A stretch of 64,000 bases of DNA, from contig NZ_PNMA01000016.1 in NCBI RefSeq assembly GCF_013823385.1, forward strand, positions 1 through 64,000, written 5' to 3'. The stretch's first letter is position 1. Each line of letters starts with the position of its first letter. A model generated the notes under the pieces. The model did no database searches. It was given only the letters and a program-made list of their open reading frames with translations, and was not told the origin of the DNA. This DNA is from Hyphomonas sp. GTDB lineage: Bacteria; Pseudomonadota; Alphaproteobacteria; Caulobacterales; Hyphomonadaceae. The position numbers and the translations under genes are program-made. Below are positions 26,939 to 35,785 of the stretch, piece by piece.

Positions 26939-27688
26939 TCAGCGATTTGCGCGCTCCAGCCGCCCGTCAGCATTTTTTCTGACGCCAAATACATCTGCCA
27001 GCGTCCCGGCCGACAGCGCCGCCTCCGGCGCCCCGTCCGCCACCAGCGCGCCCGCCTGCATCACCAGGATACGCGGGCAGAACCGCGCCGCCAGTTCCAG
27101 ATCGTGCAGCACGATCAGAAGCGTCCGCCCCGCCGCCGCCTCCGCCGCCAGCGCCCGCATCAGGTCCAGCTGATGGGCCACATCCAGCGCCGCGCACGGC
27201 TCGTCCAGCAGCAGCACCGGCGCTGGAGAGGCCAGCAGCCGCGCCAGATGCACCCGCGCCTGTTCCCCGCCCGACAGCGCCTGAAATGGCCGCCCGGAAA
27301 GGTGGGCCGCGTCCGCCTTGTCCAACGCCTCGCACACGGCTGCCCGATCGGCCTGCCCCATCCGGTCAAAAGGCGCCGGCGCCTGCGCAAACCGGCCCAG
27401 CGCCACCACATCCTCCACCACCAGGTTCCACGCCACAGGCCGGGTCTGGGGCAGCCAGGCCAGGTGCCTCGCCCGCTCCCGGACGGTCAGCTTATCCGCC
27501 GGATAGCCGCCTATGCGAACCTCGCCGGCAGAAGGCGTCACCCCCGCCAGCGCCTTCAGCACCGAACTCTTGCCCGCCCCGTTGGGCCCCACCAGCGCGG
27601 CCATCTCGCCGTCATTCAGCCAGAAGGAAACGTCCCGCGCCACCTCCTGCCCATTCAGCGTCACGGTCAGGTGCTCAGCCGAAATCAT
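26939..27688 (-). CDS. btuD: Vitamin B12 ABC transporter ATP-binding protein
   Basis: A 249-residue ABC ATPase of the FecE/BtuD/HmuV class. Walker A GPNGAGKS is at residues 34-41, the signature is LSGGEQARVHLARLL and Walker B is VLLLDEPCAALD. Placement behind a cobalamin riboswitch in a btuB-btuF-btuC-btuD operon makes B12 the substrate rather than heme or siderophore. It overlaps btuC by four bases. Confidence 0.9.
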   Translation of the reverse strand: MISAEHLTVTLNGQEVARDVSFWLNDGEMAALVGPNGAGKSSVLKALAGVTPSAGEVRIGGYPADKLTVRERARHLAWLPQTRPVAWNLVVEDVVALGRFAQAPAPFDRMGQADRAAVCEALDKADAAHLSGRPFQALSGGEQARVHLARLLASPAPVLLLDEPCAALDVAHQLDLMRALAAEAAAGRTLLIVLHDLELAARFCPRILVMQAGALVADGAPEAALSAGTLADVFGVRKNADGRLERANR

Positions 27689-28668
27689 GCAGACGCCCTC
27701 CCCAGCCGCGCGGCGATCCAGATGAACACCGGCCCGCCCACCAGCGCGGCCGCCACGCCCAGCTTCAACTCCTGCTGGAAGGGCAGCACGCGGATCGCAA
27801 TATCCGCCGCCATCAGGATGATCCCCGCCAGCAGGGCCGAAGGGATCAGCAGCCGCTGCGGATCATGCCGCACGAACGGGCGGATCACATGCGGCGCCAC
27901 GATGCCCACAAAGCCGATGGTGCCCGCCGTCGCCACGCTGGCGCCCGCCAGCAGTGAGGTGCCCCCAATCACCAGCAGGCGGATGCGCGCGGGATCGGCG
28001 CCAAGGCTCCTTGCCGTCTCGTCGCCAAAGCTCAGCGCCCGCAGCCCCGGCCCCGCCAGGAACACCAGCGCCGCCCCGATCACCCATCCGGGCGCCCCCA
28101 GGAGGATGTCCGCCCAGGAGCGGTTGGCCACAGAGCCCATCATCCAGTTCACCAGATCCGCCAGGCTATAGGGGTTGGGCGCCATGTTGAGAGCCAGAGA
28201 CATCAGCGCCCCGGCAAAGCTCGACAGGCCAATCCCGATCAGCAGCAGCGTCACACTCCCTGCCCCGCGTATCGCGGCGAAGACCAGCAGCAGCGTCGCC
28301 ACGCTCGCGCCCAGAATGGCCGCCACCGGCACGGCAAAGCTGTTCACCGCCGCAAATCCGAAGAAGATCGCCACCACCGCGCCCAGCGCCGAGAAGGCAG
28401 ACACACCCAGCACGCCCGGCTCGGCCAGCGGATTCTGCAGTAACCCCTGCAGCGCCGCCCCGGCCAGTCCCAAAGCGGCGCCTACGGCAAATGCCGCCAC
28501 AGCGCGCGGCAGGCGCAGTTCCCAGACAATCGCCTGCACGCGCTCATCGCCCTGCCCGGCCAGCGCCGCCAGCGCGTCGCTCACCGGCACTGCGGCTGTG
28601 CCCACAATCGCCGAAAGCGCAAACAGCACGGCCGCCACCAGCGCCAGCCCAAGCGTCAACCGGCTCAT
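27685..28668 (-). CDS. btuC: Vitamin B12 ABC transporter permease
   Basis: A 327-residue FecCD/BtuC-family permease with about ten hydrophobic segments. Family motifs include ELRLPRAVAAFAVGAALGLAGAALQGLLQNPLAEPGVLGVS and the C-terminal GIVAPHVIRPFVRHDPQRLLIPSALLAG. Four-base overlaps with btuF and btuD show a coupled operon. It forms the membrane channel of the B12 importer. Confidence 0.92.
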   Translation of the reverse strand: MSRLTLGLALVAAVLFALSAIVGTAAVPVSDALAALAGQGDERVQAIVWELRLPRAVAAFAVGAALGLAGAALQGLLQNPLAEPGVLGVSAFSALGAVVAIFFGFAAVNSFAVPVAAILGASVATLLLVFAAIRGAGSVTLLLIGIGLSSFAGALMSLALNMAPNPYSLADLVNWMMGSVANRSWADILLGAPGWVIGAALVFLAGPGLRALSFGDETARSLGADPARIRLLVIGGTSLLAGASVATAGTIGFVGIVAPHVIRPFVRHDPQRLLIPSALLAGIILMAADIAIRVLPFQQELKLGVAAALVGGPVFIWIAARLGRASA

Positions 28669-29474
28669 CGCGCCGCCTCCAGCGCTGCGGCAATATCCGC
28701 CGCCTCATCGGCCACGAACCAGCCGCCGCAGGACACGCGGGCCTCATCCATGTCGATCACCTGCGCCTTCGCCATCAGCCGCCGCATCACCGGATGGCGC
28801 GAAACGGACCACCGGTCGGTTGCGTCATCGTCAAATCCGAAAAACGCCGCCAGGATCAGCCCCGGCGGGTCCATCACCAGACTTTCCAGCGGCAGGCTTG
28901 TCCAGCCTGATCCTGTATTGGCGTTCTCAAGGCCAGCATGGGTCATGATGGACGCGATCATCGTATCCTTGCCCGCGCTCACGCCGCCGGGCGTCACATA
29001 AAGCGCCTTGCGCCCGCTCGGCGCAGCGGGCTTCGGGACGGCAGCAAGAATGGCTTCCGCCCGCGGCCCCTGCCCGATGGCGGCGGCCACTTCGCGCAGC
29101 AGGCCGCCCGTGCCTTCAACGTCATTTGCATAGCCGATCTGGACGGTACGGATGCCGAAACGCTGATAAAGCCCCAGGGCCCGCGCGTCCCCGCCCCAGC
29201 TGCGCACGACCACATCCGGAGCGAGCGCGACGACATCCTCTGCCGCCGCGCGCACCTTGGGAATGCCTGCCGCCCTGCCTCTCAGATGACTGAACTGGCG
29301 TTCGCTGTCCTTGGAGAGCGCAAGGATCTGCTCCCGGTCTGCCAGCGCCAGCACGAACTGGTCGGCGCAATAGTCCAGCGACACAATCGTCGGCCGTGGC
29401 GATGGGAAGACCGGCTCTGCCGAAGCAAAGCCGGTCAGCCCCATCAGGAGCAAGGCGGCAAGCCGCAGTCTCAC
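28665..29474 (-). CDS. btuF: Periplasmic B12-binding protein
   Basis: A 269-residue helical-backbone substrate-binding protein (class III) with a Sec signal peptide ending FASAEP. The N-terminal PTIVSLDYCADQFVLAL is typical of BtuF/FepB-like proteins, and VVALAPDVVVRSW continues the fold. Substrate assignment to cobalamin rests on the riboswitch and operon context. Confidence 0.88.
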   Translation of the reverse strand: MRLRLAALLLMGLTGFASAEPVFPSPRPTIVSLDYCADQFVLALADREQILALSKDSERQFSHLRGRAAGIPKVRAAAEDVVALAPDVVVRSWGGDARALGLYQRFGIRTVQIGYANDVEGTGGLLREVAAAIGQGPRAEAILAAVPKPAAPSGRKALYVTPGGVSAGKDTMIASIMTHAGLENANTGSGWTSLPLESLVMDPPGLILAAFFGFDDDATDRWSVSRHPVMRRLMAKAQVIDMDEARVSCGGWFVADEAADIAAALEAAR

Positions 29475-31321
29475 CGCAGCTTCAGTCCCACGAAGACGCC
29501 GGCGCCAGGGCCATTATAGCCATAAACGTCTGTCGCGGTTTCATCGAAGATGTTCTCGCCGCGCAGCGTGATGGCAATACGCTCCGTCAGCGGATATTCT
29601 GCCGTGACGGACGCCAGCGTATACGCGCCGAGCGTAACCGGGCGCGCCGGGAACGGACCGAAATCGGTGTCTCCCTGATCGCCCACATAGTCGAGCGCCG
29701 CGCCGAGGCGCAGGCCATCCGGCCTCACCGTCCAGTCAATCGCCAGCGAGGCAGTGGCGTCCGGAATGCGGATTTCATCCACGCCGTTATTGTCCTGCGA
29801 GTCGAAGAAGGTCGCCTGGCCGGAGACAGCGAGGTTTGCCAGCGCCTGCCAGCGCGCCGCAAGTTCGACGCCGCTACGCTCGCTGTCGGTCGCGCGGTTG
29901 GCCGCCGTGGAGGTGAAGTCCGGATTGAACGCGGTGTAGATTTCGTTCTCCAGATCGGCATTGAAGTAGGTCGCCGAATAGCTGAACGGGCCAACCGTCT
30001 GCTCCCAGCCGATTTCCCAGCTGGTGGATTCTTCCGGCTTCAGGTCCGGATTGCCGATAAAGCTGCCGGGGAAGAAGCCAAACAGCTCCGTGAACGTCGG
30101 GTTCTTCACACCCGTGCCAACCGAGCCCCGCACGCGCCCGCCGATCTGCTCGAACGCATAGCCCGCGCCCAGGCGCCAGGTGGTCGCATCTTCAAACCGG
30201 CCTTTATTGTCGTCATGACGCGCCGATGCGGAAAAGTCGAAGTCGCCCGCCGCAAGGCGGTATTCGCCGGCAAAACCAACAGACTCAAACGCTTCGGACG
30301 CGTCCGTGCCACCGCCATACTGAACATCGCGGCGGTCATAGGTTTCGCGCTCATAGTCCACCAGACCGGTCAGCGTGTGAACGCCGGTGGTGTAGCTTGG
30401 CGACCAGGCGAGCTTCGTGCGCTTGCCTTTGGCGTCATCGGTCTTTGCCCCGGCTCTGAAATTGTCGCGCTCCACCTGATTGAAGCTGGCGCGGATGACA
30501 TGATCGAGCGGCCCATAGGTGCCCGTCAGCGCGCCGCCGATCAGCCACTGATCTGCCTCGGTGCGATGGTCAGTATCGTTGAGAAGGCCATCAAAGTCCG
30601 TATCCGCATCGAACTCGGACTCCGTCTGCCGGGCAAGCCCCACCAGAGAGAGCGCCCAGTCCGCCCCCAGCTCAAGCTTGCTGGTCAGAAGGCCGGAAAA
30701 CGCTTCGGAGCCATCCTTGCCGCCGCCGGTGCCCGAGGTGTCCACGCCGTCGGTGGTGAAGCCGGTCACGGCAGCGCCAAACTTCGGCCCGCCATAGCCA
30801 AGCGCGCCGCGCACGGTGCCAAAGCTGCCGGCTTCGGCATACGCATTTAGCCCCGCTTCCCGCGCCGCCGAAAGCGACACCACACCGCCAATCGCGTCTG
30901 ATCCGTGGATCGAAGACGCCGCCCCGCGCAGCACTTCGATGCGGCCAACCGGCAGCGCGGTCAGCAGGCCGAAATCAGTCTCCCCGTTCACCGGATCGGA
31001 AATCTCGATGCCCTCGAAGAGAACCAGCGTGTGGTTGGCCTCGGCGCCGCGCATGCGCACCTGGGTCAGCCCCCCAACAGCGCCCGAGCGGGAGACGGCC
31101 ACGCCCGGAACCGCGCGAAGCTGGTCCACCGGGTTCGGCGACAGGCGAACGGCCAGATCCTCCGGCGTCAGTACGGATACGGAGGATGTTACGCTATCGA
31201 GTTCAATGGCGCGCAGGCCGGAAACTTCAACTGGGTCGAGCACGCGGGTTTCTTCAGCCTGCGCGATGGATGCGTTGAGGACGAGCGCAGAAGCGCCCAT
31301 GAGTGTGAGTCTGAGGAACAT
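29471..31321 (-). CDS. btuB: TonB-dependent vitamin B12 receptor
   Basis: A 616-residue outer-membrane TonB-dependent receptor, close to E. coli BtuB in length. Signal peptide to about residue 22 (ASIAQA), a likely TonB box in TRVLDPVEV, a plug domain (about 40-150, containing VRMRGAEANHTLVLFEGIEISDP) and a 22-strand barrel ending in ...GVFVGLKLR. It is the first gene of the operon and is preceded by the cobalamin riboswitch, which should shut off expression when B12 is plentiful. Confidence 0.94.
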   Translation of the reverse strand: MFLRLTLMGASALVLNASIAQAEETRVLDPVEVSGLRAIELDSVTSSVSVLTPEDLAVRLSPNPVDQLRAVPGVAVSRSGAVGGLTQVRMRGAEANHTLVLFEGIEISDPVNGETDFGLLTALPVGRIEVLRGAASSIHGSDAIGGVVSLSAAREAGLNAYAEAGSFGTVRGALGYGGPKFGAAVTGFTTDGVDTSGTGGGKDGSEAFSGLLTSKLELGADWALSLVGLARQTESEFDADTDFDGLLNDTDHRTEADQWLIGGALTGTYGPLDHVIRASFNQVERDNFRAGAKTDDAKGKRTKLAWSPSYTTGVHTLTGLVDYERETYDRRDVQYGGGTDASEAFESVGFAGEYRLAAGDFDFSASARHDDNKGRFEDATTWRLGAGYAFEQIGGRVRGSVGTGVKNPTFTELFGFFPGSFIGNPDLKPEESTSWEIGWEQTVGPFSYSATYFNADLENEIYTAFNPDFTSTAANRATDSERSGVELAARWQALANLAVSGQATFFDSQDNNGVDEIRIPDATASLAIDWTVRPDGLRLGAALDYVGDQGDTDFGPFPARPVTLGAYTLASVTAEYPLTERIAITLRGENIFDETATDVYGYNGPGAGVFVGLKLR

Positions 31322-31448
31322 CGGTCCACAGGTCCTTCTTTGGCCGGAGGGCTTTTAGCCCTTTCGCGGCGGGTTCATGACATGTCGCATGAACGGAAGG
31401 TTGCCTTCCGCGGCCCTACGCCTGTACCCGGACGGCGAGCCAACGACG

Positions 31449-31616
31449 GCAACAGGCAGGTCTCCTGACTTCGCGGATCATCGCCGGGGTGAGCTGCCTT
31501 CCCGGTTTCCCAGTGGCGTGTGGCTCACACGGCTCCCCGCTCACAGTTACGGGCATAGCGCCGGATTCCCACCGGCTTCCCTTTTCACCCGGACTTTACC
31601 GGGCACCTGTTGCGTA
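31449..31616 (-). promoter_or_regulatory. Cobalamin riboswitch upstream of btuB
   Basis: Read on the minus strand the leader shows AACAGGTGCCCGGTAAAG, GGGAAGCCGGTGGGAATCC, GCTATGCCCGTAACTGTGAGC, GCCACTGGGAAACCGGG and the AGTCAGGAGACCTGCCTGTT closing region, all hallmarks of the cobalamin (B12-box) aptamer. A small stem AGGGCTAAAAGCCCT lies between it and the btuB start (about 31345-31362) and could be the expression platform acting on translation. Confidence 0.95.
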
Positions 31617-31729
31617 ACGCGGCTGTAATGCGAATTTTGCGGCGCGGCAAGCGGCAAGGCTTCGGGCTCCGAAGGTGGGGAAGCGCAGAGGATTTGGCCG
31701 ACGCGCCCATTCCTCAACCTTCCGGTTGC

Positions 31730-31824
31730 GTCATCCCGGTTTCGCCAGAGGCGAAGACCGGGATCCAGTTTCCGGCGGCACTGCTGGGCCCCGGACATTT
31801 GCTGCGCAAATTCCGGGGTGACGA
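31730..31824. repeat. GTCATCCCGG-type palindromic repeat pair
   Basis: ATCCCGGTTTCGCC (31733-31746) pairs with GGCGAAGACCGGGAT (31750-31764); a second hairpin CCCCGGA...TCCGGGG spans 31789-31818. The unit is bounded by GTCATCCCGG and CCGGGGTGACG. The region 31620-31873 holds nothing else I can support. Confidence 0.6.
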
Positions 31825-31873
31825 ACCTGCGATACAGGGTCATCCGTCCACGCCCACACAGGGCCGTGGTCAA

Positions 31874-32641
31874 TCAAAGACTATTTAGCAAATGCCCGCC
31901 ATCAACCACGAGCGTCGAGCCTGTCATGAAGCTCCCGGCATCCGAGGCCAGCAGCAGCAGCGGCCCGGCCAGTTCGTTGATGTCGCCGATGCGGCGCATG
32001 GCGATCCGGCGGATCATCTGCAGGCCCTGTTCGCTCTCGAGGAACTCGTCATTGATCTCGGTCTTGAAATAGCCCGGCGCGATCGCGTTCACGCGCACGC
32101 CATAGCGGGCCATCTCCAGCGCCATTTGGCGGGTCATGTGGTCAACCCCGGCCTTCGACACGCAATAGGCCGTCGTCATAGCCTGGGGGTGGAGGCCCGT
32201 GATCGAGGCGATGTTGATGATCGAGCCCTTCGCCTTGGCGGCCACCATAGCGTTCGCGCCGTGCTTGGCCACGCGCCACACACCGGTGAGGTTGGTGTCG
32301 ATCACGGCGTTCCAGTCTTCCTCGCTCATGTCGCGGAACCAGCCTTCGCGCGACATGCCGGAATTGTTGACGATGATGTCAGCCGGGCGGCCAAGGGCCT
32401 CCTTGATGGAATCAAAGGCGGCGACGATGCTGCCATCATCGGTCACATCCATGGCCACCGACAGCGCATTCCCGCCCTTGCGGGTGATCGCGCCCGCCAC
32501 TTCTTCCAGCCGGTCCATCCGCCGTGCCGCCAGGACAACCGTAGCCCCGGCATCGGACAGAACATGCGCAAAATGGCGGCCCAGGCCGCTTGACGCTCCG
32601 GTAACCAGAGCCACGCGATTAGCCAGACTAAACATACTCAT
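31874..32641 (-). CDS. SDR family oxidoreductase
   Basis: A 255-residue classical short-chain dehydrogenase/reductase. Cofactor motif TGASSGLG is at about residues 14-21, NNSG near 92, the catalytic Ser in NIASITG and the YCVSK Tyr/Lys pair follow. AARR after beta-2 favours NADP(H). The C-terminal half (APGYFKTEIN, VVDGGHLL) is typical of FabG-like enzymes. Substrate is unknown. It is divergent from pntAA. Confidence 0.88.
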   Translation of the reverse strand: MSMFSLANRVALVTGASSGLGRHFAHVLSDAGATVVLAARRMDRLEEVAGAITRKGGNALSVAMDVTDDGSIVAAFDSIKEALGRPADIIVNNSGMSREGWFRDMSEEDWNAVIDTNLTGVWRVAKHGANAMVAAKAKGSIINIASITGLHPQAMTTAYCVSKAGVDHMTRQMALEMARYGVRVNAIAPGYFKTEINDEFLESEQGLQMIRRIAMRRIGDINELAGPLLLLASDAGSFMTGSTLVVDGGHLLNSL

Positions 32642-32664
32642 GCCCTAAACCCTCAAAATAACTA

Positions 32665-32692
32665 TTGCACGGCGCAAAGTTTAACCTAATCC
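32665..32692 (+). promoter_or_regulatory. Putative promoter of pntAA-pntAB-pntB
   Basis: TTGCAC (32665-32670) and TAATCC (32687-32692) are separated by 16 bp. The -10 box ends only eight bases before the pntAA ATG, and no Shine-Dalgarno is visible, so a leaderless or nearly leaderless transcript is possible. Confidence 0.35.
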
Positions 32693-32700
32693 AAGTGCCT

Positions 32701-33828
32701 ATGAAGATATCAGTGCTCAAAGAACGGCGACCCGGCGAGACCCGCGTGGCGGCAACTCCGGAGACAGTCAAGAAGCTAATTGGCCTGGGCCACACGGTCA
32801 CGGTCGAGGGAGGAGCAGGAACCGTTGCCGGTTTCCTGGACGCAGCCTTTACCGAAGCAGGCGCCAGCATCGCTGGCTCGGCTGCCGAGGCGGCAAGCGG
32901 CGCGGACATTGTGTTCAAGGTCCGCCGCCCGGAACCTGGCGAGATCGCCGCCCTGCCCGAAGGCGCGGCGCTGATCGCGCTGATGGAGCCCTACGCCTAT
33001 CCGGCCGAGGAACTCGCCGCGCTGAACGCGAAGAAGATCGCGGCGCTCTCGATGGAGTTCACGCCCCGAATCACGCGGGCCCAGTCGATGGACGCGCTCT
33101 CGTCCCAGTCAAACCTTGCCGGCTACCGGTCGGTCATTGAAGGCGCGCAGATCTATGGCCGCGCCATGCCGATGATGATGACCGCGGCCGGCACAGTCGC
33201 CCCGGCCAAGGTGTTCATCATGGGCGCCGGCGTCGCCGGCCTCCAGGCCATCGCCACCGCCCGCCGTCTCGGCGCGGTCGTCACGGCCAATGATGTGCGC
33301 CCCGCCGCCAAGGAACAGGTCGCCTCGCTCGGCGCCAAGTTCATCGCGGTCGAGGATGACGAGTTCAAGGCGGCCGAAACCTCGGGCGGCTATGCCAAGG
33401 AAATGTCGCCCGAATACCAGGCGAAGCAAGCTGCCCTCACCGCCAGCCACATCGCCAAGCAGGATATTGTCGTCACCACGGCGCTGATCCCCGGCCGCCC
33501 GGCGCCCGTGCTGATCACCGAAGAGATGGTCAAATCGATGAAGCCCGGCTCGGTCATCGTCGACATGGCCGTCTCCCAGGGCGGCAACTGCCCGCTCTCC
33601 AAGGCCGATGAGATCGTCGATGTGGGCGGCGTCAAAGTGGCCGGGTTCTCAAACCTGCCCGCCCGCCTGCCGGCTGACGCCTCGTCCCTCTACGCCAAAA
33701 ACCTGCTCGCCTTCATTCCGCTGATCACGGCCGAAGGCGGCGCCCTCACCCTCGACACTGAGGATGAAGTCGTCGTCGCCATGCTGCTCACCCGGAACGG
33801 CGCAACCGTTAGCGAAAGGCTGAAGTGA
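32701..33828 (+). CDS. pntAA: NAD(P) transhydrogenase subunit alpha part 1 (domain I)
   Basis: A 375-residue NAD(H)-binding domain I subunit of the proton-translocating transhydrogenase, which drives NADPH formation with the proton gradient. The [15 protein letters not shown] start and [27 protein letters not shown]ossmann region match PntAA. The alpha subunit is split in two genes, as in Rhodospirillum. The ATG at 32701 starts the family-conserved MKISVLKE; upstream codons are not conserved. Confidence 0.95.
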   Translation: MKISVLKERRPGETRVAATPETVKKLIGLGHTVTVEGGAGTVAGFLDAAFTEAGASIAGSAAEAASGADIVFKVRRPEPGEIAALPEGAALIALMEPYAYPAEELAALNAKKIAALSMEFTPRITRAQSMDALSSQSNLAGYRSVIEGAQIYGRAMPMMMTAAGTVAPAKVFIMGAGVAGLQAIATARRLGAVVTANDVRPAAKEQVASLGAKFIAVEDDEFKAAETSGGYAKEMSPEYQAKQAALTASHIAKQDIVVTTALIPGRPAPVLITEEMVKSMKPGSVIVDMAVSQGGNCPLSKADEIVDVGGVKVAGFSNLPARLPADASSLYAKNLLAFIPLITAEGGALTLDTEDEVVVAMLLTRNGATVSERLK

Positions 33829-34196
33829 TGAAACGCGCTCTTGCCAGCTCCCTCGCCCTTGCCGCTTTCGCGCTCCCGGCCTTTGCCGATGCCGGCGGCA
33901 TCAACTCCACCGTATTCCTGGCCGCGATCTTCGCGCTCGCCTGCTTCGTCGGCTACTATGTCGTCTGGTCGGTCACGCCCGCGCTGCACACGCCGCTGAT
34001 GGCCGTGACCAACGCGATTTCGTCCGTGATCGTCGTCGGCGCGCTCGTCGCGGCGGCCGCCCACGGCCTCAGCTCGGAAGGCTGGGTCGCCAAGATACTC
34101 GGCGCCATCGCGGTTGCCCTCGCCAGTGTCAACATCTTCGGCGGCTTCCTCGTCACCCAGCGCATGCTGGCCATGTATAAGAAGAAGGGACAGTAA
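33828..34196 (+). CDS. pntAB: NAD(P) transhydrogenase subunit alpha part 2 (domain IIa)
   Basis: A 122-residue membrane subunit with about four hydrophobic segments (including [44 protein letters not shown]), matching PntAB. It forms the proton channel together with PntB. Its ATG overlaps the pntAA stop as TGATG; a GTG one codon earlier is possible. Confidence 0.93.
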   Translation: MKRALASSLALAAFALPAFADAGGINSTVFLAAIFALACFVGYYVVWSVTPALHTPLMAVTNAISSVIVVGALVAAAAHGLSSEGWVAKILGAIAVALASVNIFGGFLVTQRMLAMYKKKGQ

Positions 34197-34199
34197 GCC

Positions 34200-35618
34200 T
34201 TGGAACAGTTCCACTCGACCTGGGCGCCCCTGCTCTATCTCGTCTCGGGCATCCTCTTCATCCTCGCCCTGCGCGGCCTTTCCAGCCCGGCCACCAGCCA
34301 GAAGGGCAACCGCAACGGCATGATCGGCATGACCATTGCGGTCGCCACCACGATCATCCTGCTCTGGGACCTGCTGGACCCGGCCACCTGGGGCCTGATG
34401 ATCGGCGCGGTCGCCATCGGCGGCACCATCGGCGCGATCATCGCGCGCAAAATTCCGATGACGGACATGCCCCAGCTCGTCGCCGCCTTCCACTCGCTCG
34501 TCGGCCTTGCCGCCGTGCTGGTCGCGTCGGCCGCGCTCTATGCGCCGGGCAGCTTCGGCATCCTGGGTGTCACGGGCATCAACCCCGTCTCCCTCATCGA
34601 ACTCGGCCTCGGCTCGGCCATCGGCGCGCTGACCTTCACCGGTTCGGTCATCGCCTTTGCCAAACTCAACGGCAATATGAGCGGCGCGCCGATCCTGCTG
34701 CCCGCCCGCCACGTGCTCAACATCGCCCTTGGCGTCGGCATCATCGCCCTGATGGTGATCCTCATCCAGTCCGGCGGCAGCGCCCACTGGGCCTTCTGGG
34801 GTCTGACGGTTCTGGCGCTGATCCTCGGCATCACGCTCATCATCCCGATCGGCGGGGCAGACATGCCCGTCGTCGTCTCGATGCTGAACTCGTATTCCGG
34901 CTGGGCCGCCGCGGCGCTGGGCTTCACGCTCGGCAACTTCGCCCTGATCATCACCGGCGCGCTCGTCGGCTCCTCGGGCGCGATCCTTTCCTACATCATG
35001 TGCAAAGGCATGAACCGCAGCTTCATCTCGGTCATCCTTGGCGGCTTTGGCGGGGAAGACGCAGCGGCCGCTGCGGGCGGCGCGAAGGTAGACCGGCCTT
35101 ACAAGCGCGGCTCGGCCGAAGACGCCGCCTTCATCATGAAGAACGCCTCCAAGGTCATCATCGTGCCGGGCTATGGCATGGCGGTCGCCCAGGCCCAGCA
35201 CGCGCTGAAGGAAATGGCTGAAAAGCTGAAAGCCGAAGGCGTCGAAGTGAAATACGCCATCCACCCCGTCGCGGGCCGGATGCCGGGCCACATGAACGTC
35301 CTCCTCGCCGAAGCGCAGGTGCCCTATGATGAGGTTTTCGAGCTGGAAGACATCAACTCGGAATTCTCCGCCTCCGATGTCGCCTTCGTCATCGGCGCCA
35401 ACGATGTGACCAACCCCGCCGCCAAGACCGACAAGACCTCGCCGATCTATGGCATGCCCATCCTCGACGTGGAAAACGCCCGCACGGTGCTGTTCATCAA
35501 GCGCTCGATGGGCTCTGGCTATGCCGGCATCGAGAACGAGCTGTTCTTCCACGACAACACGATGATGCTGCTCGCCGACGCCAAGAAGATGGTCGAGGAC
35601 ATCGTCAAGGCGCTGTAG
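34200..35618 (+). CDS. pntB: NAD(P) transhydrogenase subunit beta
   Basis: A 472-residue PntB: about eight to nine membrane segments followed by the NADP(H)-binding domain III from about residue 290 (VIIVPGYGMAVAQAQHALKEMAEKL, HPVAGRMPGHMNVLLAEAQVPYDEV). The start is a TTG at 34200, three bases after the pntAB stop, with AAGGGA upstream; its MEQFHSTW beginning fits the family and no better start exists. A strong terminator follows. Confidence 0.95.
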   Translation: MEQFHSTWAPLLYLVSGILFILALRGLSSPATSQKGNRNGMIGMTIAVATTIILLWDLLDPATWGLMIGAVAIGGTIGAIIARKIPMTDMPQLVAAFHSLVGLAAVLVASAALYAPGSFGILGVTGINPVSLIELGLGSAIGALTFTGSVIAFAKLNGNMSGAPILLPARHVLNIALGVGIIALMVILIQSGGSAHWAFWGLTVLALILGITLIIPIGGADMPVVVSMLNSYSGWAAAALGFTLGNFALIITGALVGSSGAILSYIMCKGMNRSFISVILGGFGGEDAAAAAGGAKVDRPYKRGSAEDAAFIMKNASKVIIVPGYGMAVAQAQHALKEMAEKLKAEGVEVKYAIHPVAGRMPGHMNVLLAEAQVPYDEVFELEDINSEFSASDVAFVIGANDVTNPAAKTDKTSPIYGMPILDVENARTVLFIKRSMGSGYAGIENELFFHDNTMMLLADAKKMVEDIVKAL

Positions 35619-35640
35619 GGCGTTCATCTGCACCCAAACA

Positions 35641-35675
35641 AAAGGCGGGCTCGCACTGCGATGCCCGCCTTTTTT
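35641..35675 (+). terminator. Rho-independent terminator after pntB
   Basis: AAAGGCGGGC and GCCCGCCTTT form perfect arms with a 12-base loop, followed by a six-base T run, 23 bp after the pntB stop. Confidence 0.92.
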
Positions 35676-35691
35676 GATCCGGATACCCGCC

Positions 35692-35771
35692 CATCCTTCG
35701 ACTTCGCTCAGGATGAGCTCCGAGGTGTAGCGCTTCTATCGAGAAGCTCATCCTGAGCGAAGTCGAAGGAT
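35692..35771. repeat. CATCCTGAGCGAAGTCGAAGG inverted repeat pair, copy 1
   Basis: Perfect inverted arms of about 27 bp (35692-35718 and 35745-35771) made of ATCCTTCGACTTCGCTCAGG plus ATGAGCT, around a 26-base spacer. The same core recurs as a pair at 45371-45450 with the arms in the opposite orientation. Confidence 0.85.
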
Positions 35772-35785
35772 AGAGCGGGCTCAGC

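Noticed and set aside
33690..35633. 647-codon minus-strand ORF opposite pntB
   Set aside because: Antisense of pntB/pntAB; composition is low-complexity Asp/Gly/Arg typical of GC-rich shadow frames.
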